From assembly GCA_937899995.1 (NCBI GenBank), contig CALCCK010000015.1:1-42763 (forward strand): 42,763 nucleotides of DNA. Direction: 5' to 3'. The notes under the pieces were generated by a model. The model did no database searches and was not told the origin of the DNA. It saw nothing but the letters and a program-made list of their open reading frames with translations. The stretch comes from an uncultured Gammaproteobacteria bacterium (GTDB lineage Bacteria; Pseudomonadota; Gammaproteobacteria; PS1; Pseudothioglobaceae). A program made the translations under genes and the position numbers. Of this stretch, positions 17,879 to 26,235 are shown in pieces. Positions within the stretch are counted from its first letter, which is position 1. Each line of letters begins with the position of its first letter.

Positions 17879-19165
17879 ATGAAAAAATTATTATTAACAT
17901 TATTAACATTATTGGCTTTAATGCCAATGAGCGTGTTCGCCGAAGGTTTAGATGGTGCTAATACTTCGTGGATTCTAACGTCAACTGCGTTAGTGTTGTT
18001 TATGACCTTGCCAGGTCTGGCTTTATTTTATGGTGGTTTAGTTCGCACTAAGAATATCTTATCAATATTGATGCAATGTTTTGCGATTGCTGGTATTGTG
18101 TCAATTCTTTGGTTAGTGGCCGGCTATTCAATCGCCTTCGCTGAGGGTAATGCGTATTTTGGTGATTTATCAAAATTTATGCTAGCAGGCGTTACAGAGG
18201 ACTCTTTAAGTGGCGATATTCCTGAGAGTTTGTTTGCGCTTTTCCAGATGACTTTCGCGATTATCACACCAGCATTGATTATTGGTGGTTTTGCTGAGAG
18301 AATGAAGTTTTCAGCGGTATTGTTATTCAGTGCGATTTGGTTGATTGTAGTATATGCACCAATTACTCACTGGGTATGGGGTGGAGGTTGGTTAGGCGAA
18401 ATGGGCCTTCTTGACTTTGCTGGTGGTACTGTTGTTCATATTACTGCAGGTGTTGCCGCTTTGGTAGCAGCGATTGTAGTAGGTCCTCGCAATGGCTTTC
18501 CATCAAAACCAATGCCTCCACATAATATGACAATGACCATTACCGGTGCAGCAATGCTATGGGTAGGTTGGTTTGGCTTTAACGGTGGCTCTGCACTAGC
18601 AGCAAATGGCGATGCAGCAATGGCAATGTTGGTTACGCATATTTCTGCCGCAGCAGGTGCGATGACTTGGATGTTCTACGAGTGGATTAAGTATGGAAAA
18701 CCAACAGCTCTAGGCGCGGTTACTGGTATGGTTGCTGGTTTAGGTACGATTACACCAGCTTCTGGTTTTGTCGGTCCTGCAGGTGGTTTGGTAATTGGTA
18801 TTGTTGCAGGTATTGTTTGTTTTAACGCAGTAATATTGATTAAGCAAAAATGGAAAATTGACGATTCATTAGATGTATTTCCAGTACATGGTGTGGGCGG
18901 TGCTATTGGCACACTCATGGCAGCAGTTTTTGCATCAAGCGAATTGGGTATTTTCTCCGGACAAGGATTAGCAGAAGGTATGACTATTATGTCGCAACTA
19001 GAAGTTCAAGCGATTGGCGTTGTCGCAACTGTTGTTTATACAGCTGTAGCAACCTATATTATTCTTAAAGTAGTTGATATGATTACTGGTTTAAGAGTAA
19101 GTGCAGAGGAAGAGCAGCAAGGTTTAGATCTAATTTTACATGATGAAAAAGGTTACGATTTGTAA
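17879..19165 (+). CDS. amtB: Ammonium transporter, first copy
   Basis: This 428-residue Amt/Rh channel has a cleavable signal peptide (residues 1-21, ending VFAEG) and 11 membrane segments. The pore histidines are H187 (GGTVVHITAG) and H337 (FPVHGVGG). Other landmarks are LFYGGLVRTKN, QMTFAIITPALIIGGFAERMKF, WVGWFGFNGGSA and the cytosolic tail RVSAEEEQQGLDLILHDEKGYDL (last part GLDLILHDEKGYDL), where PII docks. It is of the E. coli AmtB type and forms an operon with the PII gene upstream. An intrinsic terminator follows. It differs clearly from the second Amt at 24933, so the two pairs are not a recent duplication. Confidence 0.97.
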   Translation: MKKLLLTLLTLLALMPMSVFAEGLDGANTSWILTSTALVLFMTLPGLALFYGGLVRTKNILSILMQCFAIAGIVSILWLVAGYSIAFAEGNAYFGDLSKFMLAGVTEDSLSGDIPESLFALFQMTFAIITPALIIGGFAERMKFSAVLLFSAIWLIVVYAPITHWVWGGGWLGEMGLLDFAGGTVVHITAGVAALVAAIVVGPRNGFPSKPMPPHNMTMTITGAAMLWVGWFGFNGGSALAANGDAAMAMLVTHISAAAGAMTWMFYEWIKYGKPTALGAVTGMVAGLGTITPASGFVGPAGGLVIGIVAGIVCFNAVILIKQKWKIDDSLDVFPVHGVGGAIGTLMAAVFASSELGIFSGQGLAEGMTIMSQLEVQAIGVVATVVYTAVATYIILKVVDMITGLRVSAEEEQQGLDLILHDEKGYDL

Positions 19166-19179
19166 GTTAAATCAAACCT

Positions 19180-19219
19180 AAAAAACCCGATAATTACTTT
19201 GTTTTTAGCGGGTTTTTTT
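19180..19219 (+). terminator. Intrinsic terminator after amtB
   Basis: AAAAAACCCG pairs with CGGGTTTTTT around a 19-nt AT-rich loop, followed by the T-run to 19219. It separates glnB-amtB from dapA. Confidence 0.85.
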
Positions 19220-19242
19220 ATGCCTAAAAAATGGGTTTCGTA

Positions 19243-19263
19243 TATAATTCTAATAATTATTAG
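19243..19263 (+). promoter_or_regulatory. dapA -10 element and adjoining palindrome
   Basis: TATAAT at 19243-19248 lies 30 bp before the dapA ATG. It is followed at once by a perfect 14-bp palindrome CTAATAATTATTAG (19250-19263), which would sit at the transcription start and could be an operator or a short 5' hairpin. No good -35 is seen. Confidence 0.45.
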
Positions 19264-19277
19264 TAATATTTAATCTA

Positions 19278-20168
19278 ATGCGTATTAATCACCCTTTAAC
19301 TGGCTGTATGGTCGCCTTAATTACCCCGATGTTTGAAGATGGGTCGGTAGATTTTGGTGCGCTCGAAGCTTTAGTTGAATTTCATATTGATGCCGGCACT
19401 CGTGCTATTATTTCTATGGGAACAACGGGTGAATCGGCAACACTTAATCATACTGAGCATGTTGAAGTCATGCGAAAAACGGTCGAATTTTCTAAAGGCC
19501 GAATCTCAATTATTGCAGGTACAGGAGCTAATTCAACAACAGAGGCGATTGCATTGACTAAAGCTGCAAAAGAGATTGGTGCTGATGCATGTTTATTAGT
19601 AACACCGTATTACAATAAACCGACTCAAGAGGGGCTTTACCAGCATTATAAAGCCATTGCTGATGTAGTCGATATTGATCAGATTTTGTACAATGTGCCA
19701 GGTAGAACGGCAGTCGATTTATCAGTAAAAACTGCTGTGCGCCTTTCTTCTATTGATAATATCATTGGCATTAAGGATGCGACAGGTGATTTAGAGGTGG
19801 CTAGGGCGTTGATAGACCAATGCCCCAATGATTTCTTGCTTTATAGTGGCGATGATGCTACAGCCGTTGAGTTTATTTTAATGGGCGGTCATGGTGGTAT
19901 TTCTGTGAGTGCAAATGTTGCTCCTAAAGCAGTTTCAGATGCTTATAATGCTGCTATGAATGGCGATCAGAATTTAGCAGAAACTATTAATTCAACACTA
20001 ATTGGTTTGCATCAGCATTTATTTGTTGAGTCTAATCCAATTCCAGTTAAATGGGCGTTGTTTAAAATGCAAAAATGTGAAGAGGGTATTCGTCTACCAC
20101 TTACCAAATTATCACAAGAGGCTCAAGTAGTATTAGAGCAGGATCTATTATCATTGGGGGTTATATAA
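19278..20168 (+). CDS. dapA: 4-hydroxy-tetrahydrodipicolinate synthase
   Basis: DapA condenses pyruvate with aspartate semialdehyde, the first committed step of the DAP/lysine pathway. The 296-residue TIM-barrel protein has GTTGESATL, the AGTGANST phosphate-type loop, LLVTPYYNKPTQEGLYQHY with the catalytic Tyr, YNVPGRTAVDL, and the Schiff-base Lys in GIKDATGDL. Lysine-feedback residues cannot be judged with certainty. It lacks a strong ribosome site. bamC follows 1 nt after the stop, so dapA-bamC is an operon as in E. coli (dapA-nlpB). Confidence 0.98.
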   Translation: MRINHPLTGCMVALITPMFEDGSVDFGALEALVEFHIDAGTRAIISMGTTGESATLNHTEHVEVMRKTVEFSKGRISIIAGTGANSTTEAIALTKAAKEIGADACLLVTPYYNKPTQEGLYQHYKAIADVVDIDQILYNVPGRTAVDLSVKTAVRLSSIDNIIGIKDATGDLEVARALIDQCPNDFLLYSGDDATAVEFILMGGHGGISVSANVAPKAVSDAYNAAMNGDQNLAETINSTLIGLHQHLFVESNPIPVKWALFKMQKCEEGIRLPLTKLSQEAQVVLEQDLLSLGVI

Positions 20169-20169
20169 A

Positions 20170-21321
20170 ATGTTGGCTAAATTATTAAGTGTTTTTCTCG
20201 TATTATTTTTGAGTGGCTGTATGTCGTTTGGTGGAGATGATAAAACTGAAGAAGAAAAATTAAGAGAAGCCTTTATTGATAAGAAGATTAATTATTATTC
20301 AGATAAGACCGTTTCCTCTTTAGAGGTTCCGCCAGACCTTACAACACCTAGCTCACAAAAAGCATTTAAGTTAAGTAAGTATGTTAACGATGTTCAAGAA
20401 GATACAATTAGTTTTAATATAAAGAAAGCTTCTACTCAAGAAAAAGAGAAGTCAGCCAATATTTTAAAAACACCATCAAATATTAAAGTCATAAAATCAG
20501 GCAAACGTCGTTGGTTAATTGTTGATAAAAAGCCAGATATAGTATGGGATTTATCAAAAAGTTTCTTGAAGTCTCGTGGTTTTTCTATTAAGAAAATCAA
20601 TAAAAAAATTGGCTTGATAGAAACTGACTTTTTAGAGAATTACGCTGAGATTCCAGACGAAAGTTTAGGCATGATTCGTAGTTTTATTAGCTCTAAACTT
20701 GGTGCTTATGTTCTTCCTACAGTTGATAAGTATCGAGTGCGTCTTGAGCCAATGAACAATGGTAAAAAAACAGCCCTATATTTATCATTAAGTTCGATGG
20801 AAGAGGTGGTAACTAATTCTGGCTCAAAAGATGAGAATACCATTTGGCAAGCACGCCCTAAAGATCAGGATTTAGAAACTACAATGTTGTATGAATTTAT
20901 GGTCTATTTAGGTGGGGATAAAGTCAAAGCAAGAGATCAGATTGTTAAAGCTAAAGAGCAAGAAAAAATTACAGTTAACCTAGTTCAAGGTGTTGGCGGT
21001 TATGCAAAATTAGTATTTAAAATGAATCAGTATGATACTTGGAGTAATATCGGTTGGGCATTGGATCAGCTTGACATTGAAATTGAGGATACTGATATTA
21101 AAGAAGGTAGTTTTTATATTAAAGTCGTTAGAACACAAGACAAAGGTATCTTCTCAAGAATTTTTGGTGATAGTGCCATCAAAAAATCTTTTCAAATACT
21201 TGTAAGGCAAACTAGTAGCAATACAACTGAGGTATATTTTAATGATATTTCTGAAGAAAATGAGCAAGCAACCATTGACTTTAGTCATGAATTCTTAGGA
21301 AATATTGCCAAACAGTTCTAA
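20170..21321 (+). CDS. bamC: Outer membrane assembly lipoprotein BamC
   Basis: BamC is an accessory lipoprotein of the BAM complex that folds outer-membrane beta-barrels. The 383-residue protein has a lipoprotein signal with lipobox LSGC (acylated Cys at residue 17), then an unstructured segment with SLEVPPDLTTP, which is the conserved BamC stretch that contacts BamD. Two helix-grip-like domains follow (about 115-230 and 250-383), each with the repeat feature IVWDL..SFLKSRGFSIKKINKKIGLIETD and its weaker second copy TWSNIGWALDQLDIEIEDTD (in shorter parts SNIGWALDQLDIE). The position directly after dapA supports the call. It is followed by a ligA gene after 8 nt. Confidence 0.92.
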   Translation: MLAKLLSVFLVLFLSGCMSFGGDDKTEEEKLREAFIDKKINYYSDKTVSSLEVPPDLTTPSSQKAFKLSKYVNDVQEDTISFNIKKASTQEKEKSANILKTPSNIKVIKSGKRRWLIVDKKPDIVWDLSKSFLKSRGFSIKKINKKIGLIETDFLENYAEIPDESLGMIRSFISSKLGAYVLPTVDKYRVRLEPMNNGKKTALYLSLSSMEEVVTNSGSKDENTIWQARPKDQDLETTMLYEFMVYLGGDKVKARDQIVKAKEQEKITVNLVQGVGGYAKLVFKMNQYDTWSNIGWALDQLDIEIEDTDIKEGSFYIKVVRTQDKGIFSRIFGDSAIKKSFQILVRQTSSNTTEVYFNDISEENEQATIDFSHEFLGNIAKQF

Positions 21322-21329
21322 TAGCCTAA

Positions 21330-23246
21330 ATGGCATTATCCTCATCAATTATTAATCAAATCATCCAACAAGAAGTTTTGTTGGATGATTTATCAGATGA
21401 CGATTTAGCAAGTTTTTGTCAAACTGCCAATCTGACTTATCGAACAGGCAAACCAATTGTAAGTGATCAGGATTATGATTTCATTTATCTGCCTGCATTA
21501 AAACAAAGACTTCCACACCATCCTTTATTACAATCTATTGAGCCAGAAGGGCAAGGTTTTTCTGAAGAAAAAGTATTGCTACCAGAAATAATGCTTTCCA
21601 CCGATAAAGCCTATTCTTGGGAAGAAATCAGTAAATGGATAGAGCGATTAGAAAAATCTGCTGTTGAAATCGATCTAGAACTGTCCTTAATCCAAATAAA
21701 AGCCACACCTAAATTAGATGGTTTTGCCGGCTTTGATGATGGCACTCGTCTTTACACGCGTGGAGATGGCAAAAAAGGCAGTGATATTACCCGTGTATTT
21801 GATCGAGGTCTGCATGTCTATAATGATTCTGAGCGTGGCCAGGGTGCAGGCGAGATTATGGTTAAAAAAAGTTATTTTGAGGTATTTTTATCACAAGATT
21901 ATGAATATCCACGCAATTTTCAAGCCAGTTTAATTAAAGAAAAAGCACTGGATATAAAAGCACAACAGGCCATTTTGGATAAGGCAGCACTCTTTGTACC
22001 TTTTACACAGCTGCCTACTTGGTTAGGCGGTATTAATGAATTAAGCAATCAGTTTGAGCGAATTGTAGAGAATGTGTTATCCACCGTTGACTTTGATGTA
22101 GATGGCGTGGTACTTGAAGTGACTAATGACGACTTAAAAATACAGATGGGGGCCAATCGTAAATTTCATCGTTGGCAAATTGCCTTTAAAGAGAATAAAG
22201 ACAAGGCGCAAGTAAAGGTGTTATCAGTCACACCTCAAGTGGGACGAACCGGCAAGATCACTCCAGTAGTAGAATTAGAGCCGACGTTACTTAGTGGTGC
22301 GACAATAGTGCGAGCAACAGGGCATCATTATGGATTGGTCAAAGAACAAGGATTAGGTTCGGGTAGTGTGATTGAGCTCATACGTTCAGGATTAGTGATT
22401 CCGAAAATCAATCAAGTTTTAAAGTCAGCACCCGTTGATATTCCGGAAATATGCCCAAGTTGTGGTGAAAAATTACAATGGAAATCTGATTTCTTAATGT
22501 GTCCTAATCATTCTATCTGTCCTGCGCAGGTGATTGGGAAAATGGAGTATTTTTTCAAAATATTAGCCAATAATAATGGCTTTGGTATTGCCACCATTGA
22601 AAAGCTTTATGAGCATGGTATACGTAAAGTTTCACAAATTTATGCACTGAGTATTGATGATTTAAACATTATGGATTTTGGTGAAAAAACTTGTACTAAC
22701 CTAGTAAATCAACTCAAGCGCTCGACCAGTGAACAAATTGAAGATTGGCGTTTTTTAGCTGCTTTTGGTGTAGCGAGAATGGGCACGGGAAATTGTGAAA
22801 ATTTACTTAAGTCTTACCCAATAAATACTATTTTTGAATTAAATTTAGAGCAGGTATCAACTATTGATGGTTTCGCAACATTAACGGCACAAATGATTGT
22901 TACTGGTCTTGATTCTATCCAATCAGAATTTGAATTATTGAGTCAATATCACTTTAATTTAGAATTAACACCTTTGCAAAAATATTTGGCAAAATTTACC
23001 CATAGTCTTAGTGGTAAAAAAATCATTTTCACAGGTAAGATGAGCGGCTCTAGAGAGGAAATGAAAAAACATGCTAAGTCAATTGGCATACAAGTGGTTA
23101 GTAGTGTTAGTGCCAAAACTGATTATCTAGTCATTGGTGAAAAGGTTGGGCAAAAAAAGATCGAAAGTGCTGAAAAATTTGGTGTTGAAATATTGACTGA
23201 AACCGATTATCTTGCACTGATTAAATTACAAATAACAAAAAAATAG
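21330..23246 (+). CDS. ligA: NAD+-dependent DNA ligase, divergent LigA type
   Basis: The 638-residue protein has the full LigA layout in order: Ia-like N-terminus (VSDQDYD, with Asp, Tyr and Asp conserved), adenylation domain with nucleophile K128 in TPKLDG, TRGDGKKGSDIT, GEIM, motif IV FDVDGVVLEV, OB fold VTPQVGRTGKITPVVELEP, a Cys4 zinc site from residue about 374 (CPSC ... CPNHSIC), helix-hairpin-helix repeats and a C-terminal BRCT domain (SGKKIIFTGKMS...). It departs from the family in places: the FANPRNAAAGSLRQ block is reduced to YPRNFQASLIKEK, and the YH pair that helps hold NMN reads YR. It is likely active, but a second, canonical ligA elsewhere cannot be excluded. It follows bamC by 8 nt. 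Confidence 0.85.
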   Translation: MALSSSIINQIIQQEVLLDDLSDDDLASFCQTANLTYRTGKPIVSDQDYDFIYLPALKQRLPHHPLLQSIEPEGQGFSEEKVLLPEIMLSTDKAYSWEEISKWIERLEKSAVEIDLELSLIQIKATPKLDGFAGFDDGTRLYTRGDGKKGSDITRVFDRGLHVYNDSERGQGAGEIMVKKSYFEVFLSQDYEYPRNFQASLIKEKALDIKAQQAILDKAALFVPFTQLPTWLGGINELSNQFERIVENVLSTVDFDVDGVVLEVTNDDLKIQMGANRKFHRWQIAFKENKDKAQVKVLSVTPQVGRTGKITPVVELEPTLLSGATIVRATGHHYGLVKEQGLGSGSVIELIRSGLVIPKINQVLKSAPVDIPEICPSCGEKLQWKSDFLMCPNHSICPAQVIGKMEYFFKILANNNGFGIATIEKLYEHGIRKVSQIYALSIDDLNIMDFGEKTCTNLVNQLKRSTSEQIEDWRFLAAFGVARMGTGNCENLLKSYPINTIFELNLEQVSTIDGFATLTAQMIVTGLDSIQSEFELLSQYHFNLELTPLQKYLAKFTHSLSGKKIIFTGKMSGSREEMKKHAKSIGIQVVSSVSAKTDYLVIGEKVGQKKIESAEKFGVEILTETDYLALIKLQITKK

Positions 23247-23346
23247 TTTACAATGAATCAAAAAACAACCTGAAGTTGGGTGGTTTTTGGCATAGAAGCC
23301 TAATAACAAATTCATTTTTAAAAATGGTTTGTTATTAGGCTTTTTT
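23226..23346 (+). promoter_or_regulatory. Promoter and ANTAR-type attenuator of the sensor gene
   Basis: TTACAA (23226-23231), 17 bp and TACAAT (23249-23254) make a promoter in the end of ligA, with a start near 23261. P1 (23261-23288) is a long hairpin, AAAAAC then AACCT... pairing with GGGT.GTTTTT with one mismatch, and a six-base loop GAAGTT (G at 1 and 4). P2 (23289-23300) is GGC/GCC around loop ATAGAA (A1, G4). The terminator is 13 perfect pairs, GCCTAATAACAAA (23298-23310) with TTTGTTATTAGGC (23328-23340), then T6. P2 and the terminator both need 23298-23300, so they exclude each other, as in ANTAR antitermination leaders. Confidence 0.7.
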
Positions 23347-23383
23347 ATTGAGGTTTTTAAAAAAAATATTTAAGAGGTAAAAA

Positions 23384-24319
23384 GTGCAAATTTCAGCATT
23401 AATTAACAAGCAAAAAGAATTTTTGAGTTATGAATTAGAAGGTGGCTTTAGGCAGTTATCACAGCAGTGTGCACATACGATGGTTAGCGCAAGAAGTTTT
23501 AATGATCTTGATGATTTACTACATTCTCATATGAAAAAATGTAAATACGCAAACTTAACTTACGTGCTTGATTGTTCTGGTGTACAGCTTAGTTCTAATG
23601 TTGATAGAACTCAAATATTAACTGATTTCCAAGGGCAGGATTTATCAGCCAGGCCATTTTTTAATAAAGTTGATGTTGAGCATCCATTTTATTTATCAGA
23701 TGCTTATATATCAGGCGTAACCCTTAAGCCATGTATTAGTGCGGTACATGCTATTTGTTACGATGATGTATTGATTGGTATGTTGGTATTTGATCTAGAA
23801 TTACAAAAATTACCGCTATTAGAGCCAAAAATTGGAAGCAACGATTTTCGTCAGATTAAGGGTGATCCTGAAATTCGATCGAATTTATTTAATCAAAATC
23901 GAGTACAGTCTGCGATGGATCAGTCGATTGATACAGTACATAATATTTCAGCTGAATTGTTGTGTGAATTAGGTGTATTCCATATTAAGCTTCACTACGC
24001 TTCATCTAGAGCAACTATTTGGACGTATGACGATCCATACAATTATAAACTTCACGTATTAGATGAAATTATTAGTCCTAATATTTGCCTTTTATATCCA
24101 AAAAAGTCGTATCCATCAACAGCTAAAGTGTCTCATGAGCAAATTAGGAAAGTGCTAGATCATTTTAAAAAAATGCGTTTTATGGACGAAAATTTGTATT
24201 TAAAAACAGGTAGCTTGAATATTATGAATGGTATAGTCGGCCTCAGTTTCTCTTGTGATGGTAGCCACTATTTATCAGTAGAAGAATTTTTAGCTAATTT
24301 TGATAAAATCTATGCTTAG
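23384..24319 (+). CDS. Soluble PDC/Cache-like sensor protein
   Basis: The 311-residue protein has no signal peptide or membrane segment. Residues about 15-145 look like a Cache (PDC) ligand-binding fold: YVLDCSGVQLSSN, GQDLSARPFF (84-93), YLSDAYIS (103-110) and the closing strand IGMLVFDLELQKL (131-143). Cache domains are usually extracellular, so a cytosolic one is unusual. The C-terminal half (about 150-311) is unrecognised, with two Cys-containing blocks; there is no kinase, GGDEF, methyl-acceptor or DNA-binding domain. Start is a GTG with AAGAGG eight bases upstream. It sits between ligA and glnK-amtB, and its leader carries the same ANTAR-type attenuator as glnK, so I infer that it belongs to the same circuit, perhaps as the ligand sensor that controls the ANTAR protein. 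Confidence 0.75.
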   Translation: MQISALINKQKEFLSYELEGGFRQLSQQCAHTMVSARSFNDLDDLLHSHMKKCKYANLTYVLDCSGVQLSSNVDRTQILTDFQGQDLSARPFFNKVDVEHPFYLSDAYISGVTLKPCISAVHAICYDDVLIGMLVFDLELQKLPLLEPKIGSNDFRQIKGDPEIRSNLFNQNRVQSAMDQSIDTVHNISAELLCELGVFHIKLHYASSRATIWTYDDPYNYKLHVLDEIISPNICLLYPKKSYPSTAKVSHEQIRKVLDHFKKMRFMDENLYLKTGSLNIMNGIVGLSFSCDGSHYLSVEEFLANFDKIYA

Positions 24320-24341
24320 TTAAAAATAATTGTAAAAAACC

Positions 24342-24369
24342 TTGTGTATTGCAATTATTTAGATATAAT
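24342..24369 (+). promoter_or_regulatory. Promoter of glnK-amtB leader
   Basis: TTGTGT at 24342-24347 and a perfect TATAAT at 24364-24369 are 16 bp apart. The expected start, near 24377, falls just before the first hairpin at 24382, so the transcript begins with the regulatory RNA. Confidence 0.65.
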
Positions 24370-24381
24370 TTGAACTAGTTA

Positions 24382-24465
24382 TTTCCTAAAGATGGGAAAA
24401 GAACACAGAACATTGACGTTTATTTAAGCTTTTGTAATAAGAAGCTGAAGTAAACGTTTTTTTTT
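24382..24465 (+). promoter_or_regulatory. ANTAR-type attenuator, unit 1 of the glnK leader
   Basis: P1 (24382-24399) is TTTCCT / GGGAAA around loop AAAGAT (A1, G4). P2 (24408-24421) is GAAC / GTTT around loop ATTGAC (A1, G4). The terminator pairs 24416-24431 with 24442-24457 (15 of 16 positions), has a 10-nt loop and ends in nine T (24457-24465). P2's 3' arm is the start of the terminator's 5' arm, so the two folds exclude each other. This is the arrangement bound by ANTAR proteins, which stabilise P1-P2 and let transcription pass. Confidence 0.82.
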
Positions 24466-24468
24466 GCT

Positions 24469-24925
<457 letters not shown>

Positions 24926-24932
24926 GGAGCAA

Positions 24933-26153
24933 ATGATGGAAAATACAATTTTAGAAATACAATTTGCAATTGACACCTTTTATTTCCTAATGATGGGTGC
25001 ATTGGTTATGTGGATGGCAGCGGGATTCTCGATGTTAGAAGCAGGTATGGTTCGTAGTAAAAATACGGCTGAAATCTTAACAAAAAATATTGGCCTATAT
25101 GCGATTGCTTGTACAACCTATATGGTTTACGGTTATGACGTAATGTATGGCGGTGGTGTCATGTTAGATGGCATTGAAGTGATTGCAAAAGATGCTACTT
25201 ATGCAGCACCTTCTGACTTCTTCTTCCAGGTAGTATTCGTAGCAACAGCGATGTCAATCGTTTCTGGTGCAGTAGCTGAGCGTATGAAGTTATTTACTTT
25301 CTTTGCTTTTGCGATTGTTTTCACGGGTGTTATTTACCCAATGGAAGGCGCATGGACATGGAATGGTGCATCAGTATTTGGCATGTATACCCTAGGTGAC
25401 TTAGGTTTTGCTGACTTTGCTGGTTCAGGTATTGTACATATGGCTGGTGCAGCAGCAGCTTTATCTGGTGTAATAGTTTTAGGTGCTCGTAGGGGTAAAT
25501 ACAACAAAGACGGTTCATCAAACGCAATTCCAGGTGCAAATATGCCATTAGCAACACTAGGAACCTTCATCCTATGGTTGGGTTGGTTTGGTTTTAATGG
25601 TGGCTCAGTATTAGCAATGGCAAGTAAAGAAAGTGCCAACGCAGTAGCGATGGTATTTTTGAATACTAATGCAGCAGCAGCTGGTGGTGTAATCGCGGCA
25701 TTAATCTTGGTTAAACTACTATGGGGCAAGGCAGACTTAACAATGGCACTAAATGGTGCATTAGCAGGTCTAGTTGCAATTACTGCAGGCCCAGATACGC
25801 CAACGGCTTTAGAGGCAACTCTAATTGGTGCTGTTGGTGGTGTATTAGTAGTATTCTCAATCGATATCTTAGACAAAGTATTTAAGATTGATGATCCAGT
25901 AGGTGCAATCTCAGTACACGGTGTTGTCGGTTTGTGGGGCTTGTTAGCAGTGCCATTAACAAACTCAGGTGTATCTTTCAGTGGTCAGTTAGCTGGTGCA
26001 GGTACAATCTTTGTTTGGGTATTTGGTACTTCAATGGTGTTATGGTTAGTTCTAAAAGCAATCATGGGTATCCGAGTTACTGCAGAGGAAGAAGACGAAG
26101 GTGTGGATATTACAGAATGTGGTTTAGAAGCATATCCTGAATTTACAAAATAA
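24933..26153 (+). CDS. amtB: Ammonium transporter, second copy
   Basis: The 406-residue Amt/Rh channel has pore histidines H169 (GIVHMAG) and H329 (SVHGVVG), MLEAGMVRSKNTAEILTKN near the start, WLGWFGFNGGSV, and a C-terminal cytosolic tail (GIRVTAEEEDEGVDITECG, with EEEDEGVD typical of the PII-responsive end). It has no cleavable signal peptide, unlike the first Amt, and belongs to a different Amt clade (MLEAGMVRSKN.. type, common in marine bacteria). Two ATGs occur at 24933 and 24936; AAGGAG at 24924-24929 favours the second. It is co-transcribed with glnK and ends at an intrinsic terminator. Confidence 0.96.
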   Translation: MMENTILEIQFAIDTFYFLMMGALVMWMAAGFSMLEAGMVRSKNTAEILTKNIGLYAIACTTYMVYGYDVMYGGGVMLDGIEVIAKDATYAAPSDFFFQVVFVATAMSIVSGAVAERMKLFTFFAFAIVFTGVIYPMEGAWTWNGASVFGMYTLGDLGFADFAGSGIVHMAGAAAALSGVIVLGARRGKYNKDGSSNAIPGANMPLATLGTFILWLGWFGFNGGSVLAMASKESANAVAMVFLNTNAAAAGGVIAALILVKLLWGKADLTMALNGALAGLVAITAGPDTPTALEATLIGAVGGVLVVFSIDILDKVFKIDDPVGAISVHGVVGLWGLLAVPLTNSGVSFSGQLAGAGTIFVWVFGTSMVLWLVLKAIMGIRVTAEEEDEGVDITECGLEAYPEFTK

Positions 26154-26179
26154 CTCCCAAAAAACCTAACTATGTTTTT

Positions 26180-26209
26180 AAGCCCCCTTTTTTAGGGGGC
26201 TTTTTTTAT
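26180..26209 (+). terminator. Intrinsic terminator after amtB (second copy)
   Basis: AGCCCCCT / AGGGGGCT with a TTTT loop and a T7 tail (26201-26207). It separates glnK-amtB from the ANTAR gene, which must read through or use its own promoter in the 28 bp that follow; no good one is visible. Confidence 0.93.
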
Positions 26210-26235
26210 TTTTATTTCAGGGTAAAATCAATAAA

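Noticed and set aside
23261-23346. Plain double terminator of ligA
   Set aside because: It could end ligA, but hexaloops, overlap with the terminator and resemblance to the glnK leader fit an attenuator better; both roles are possible.
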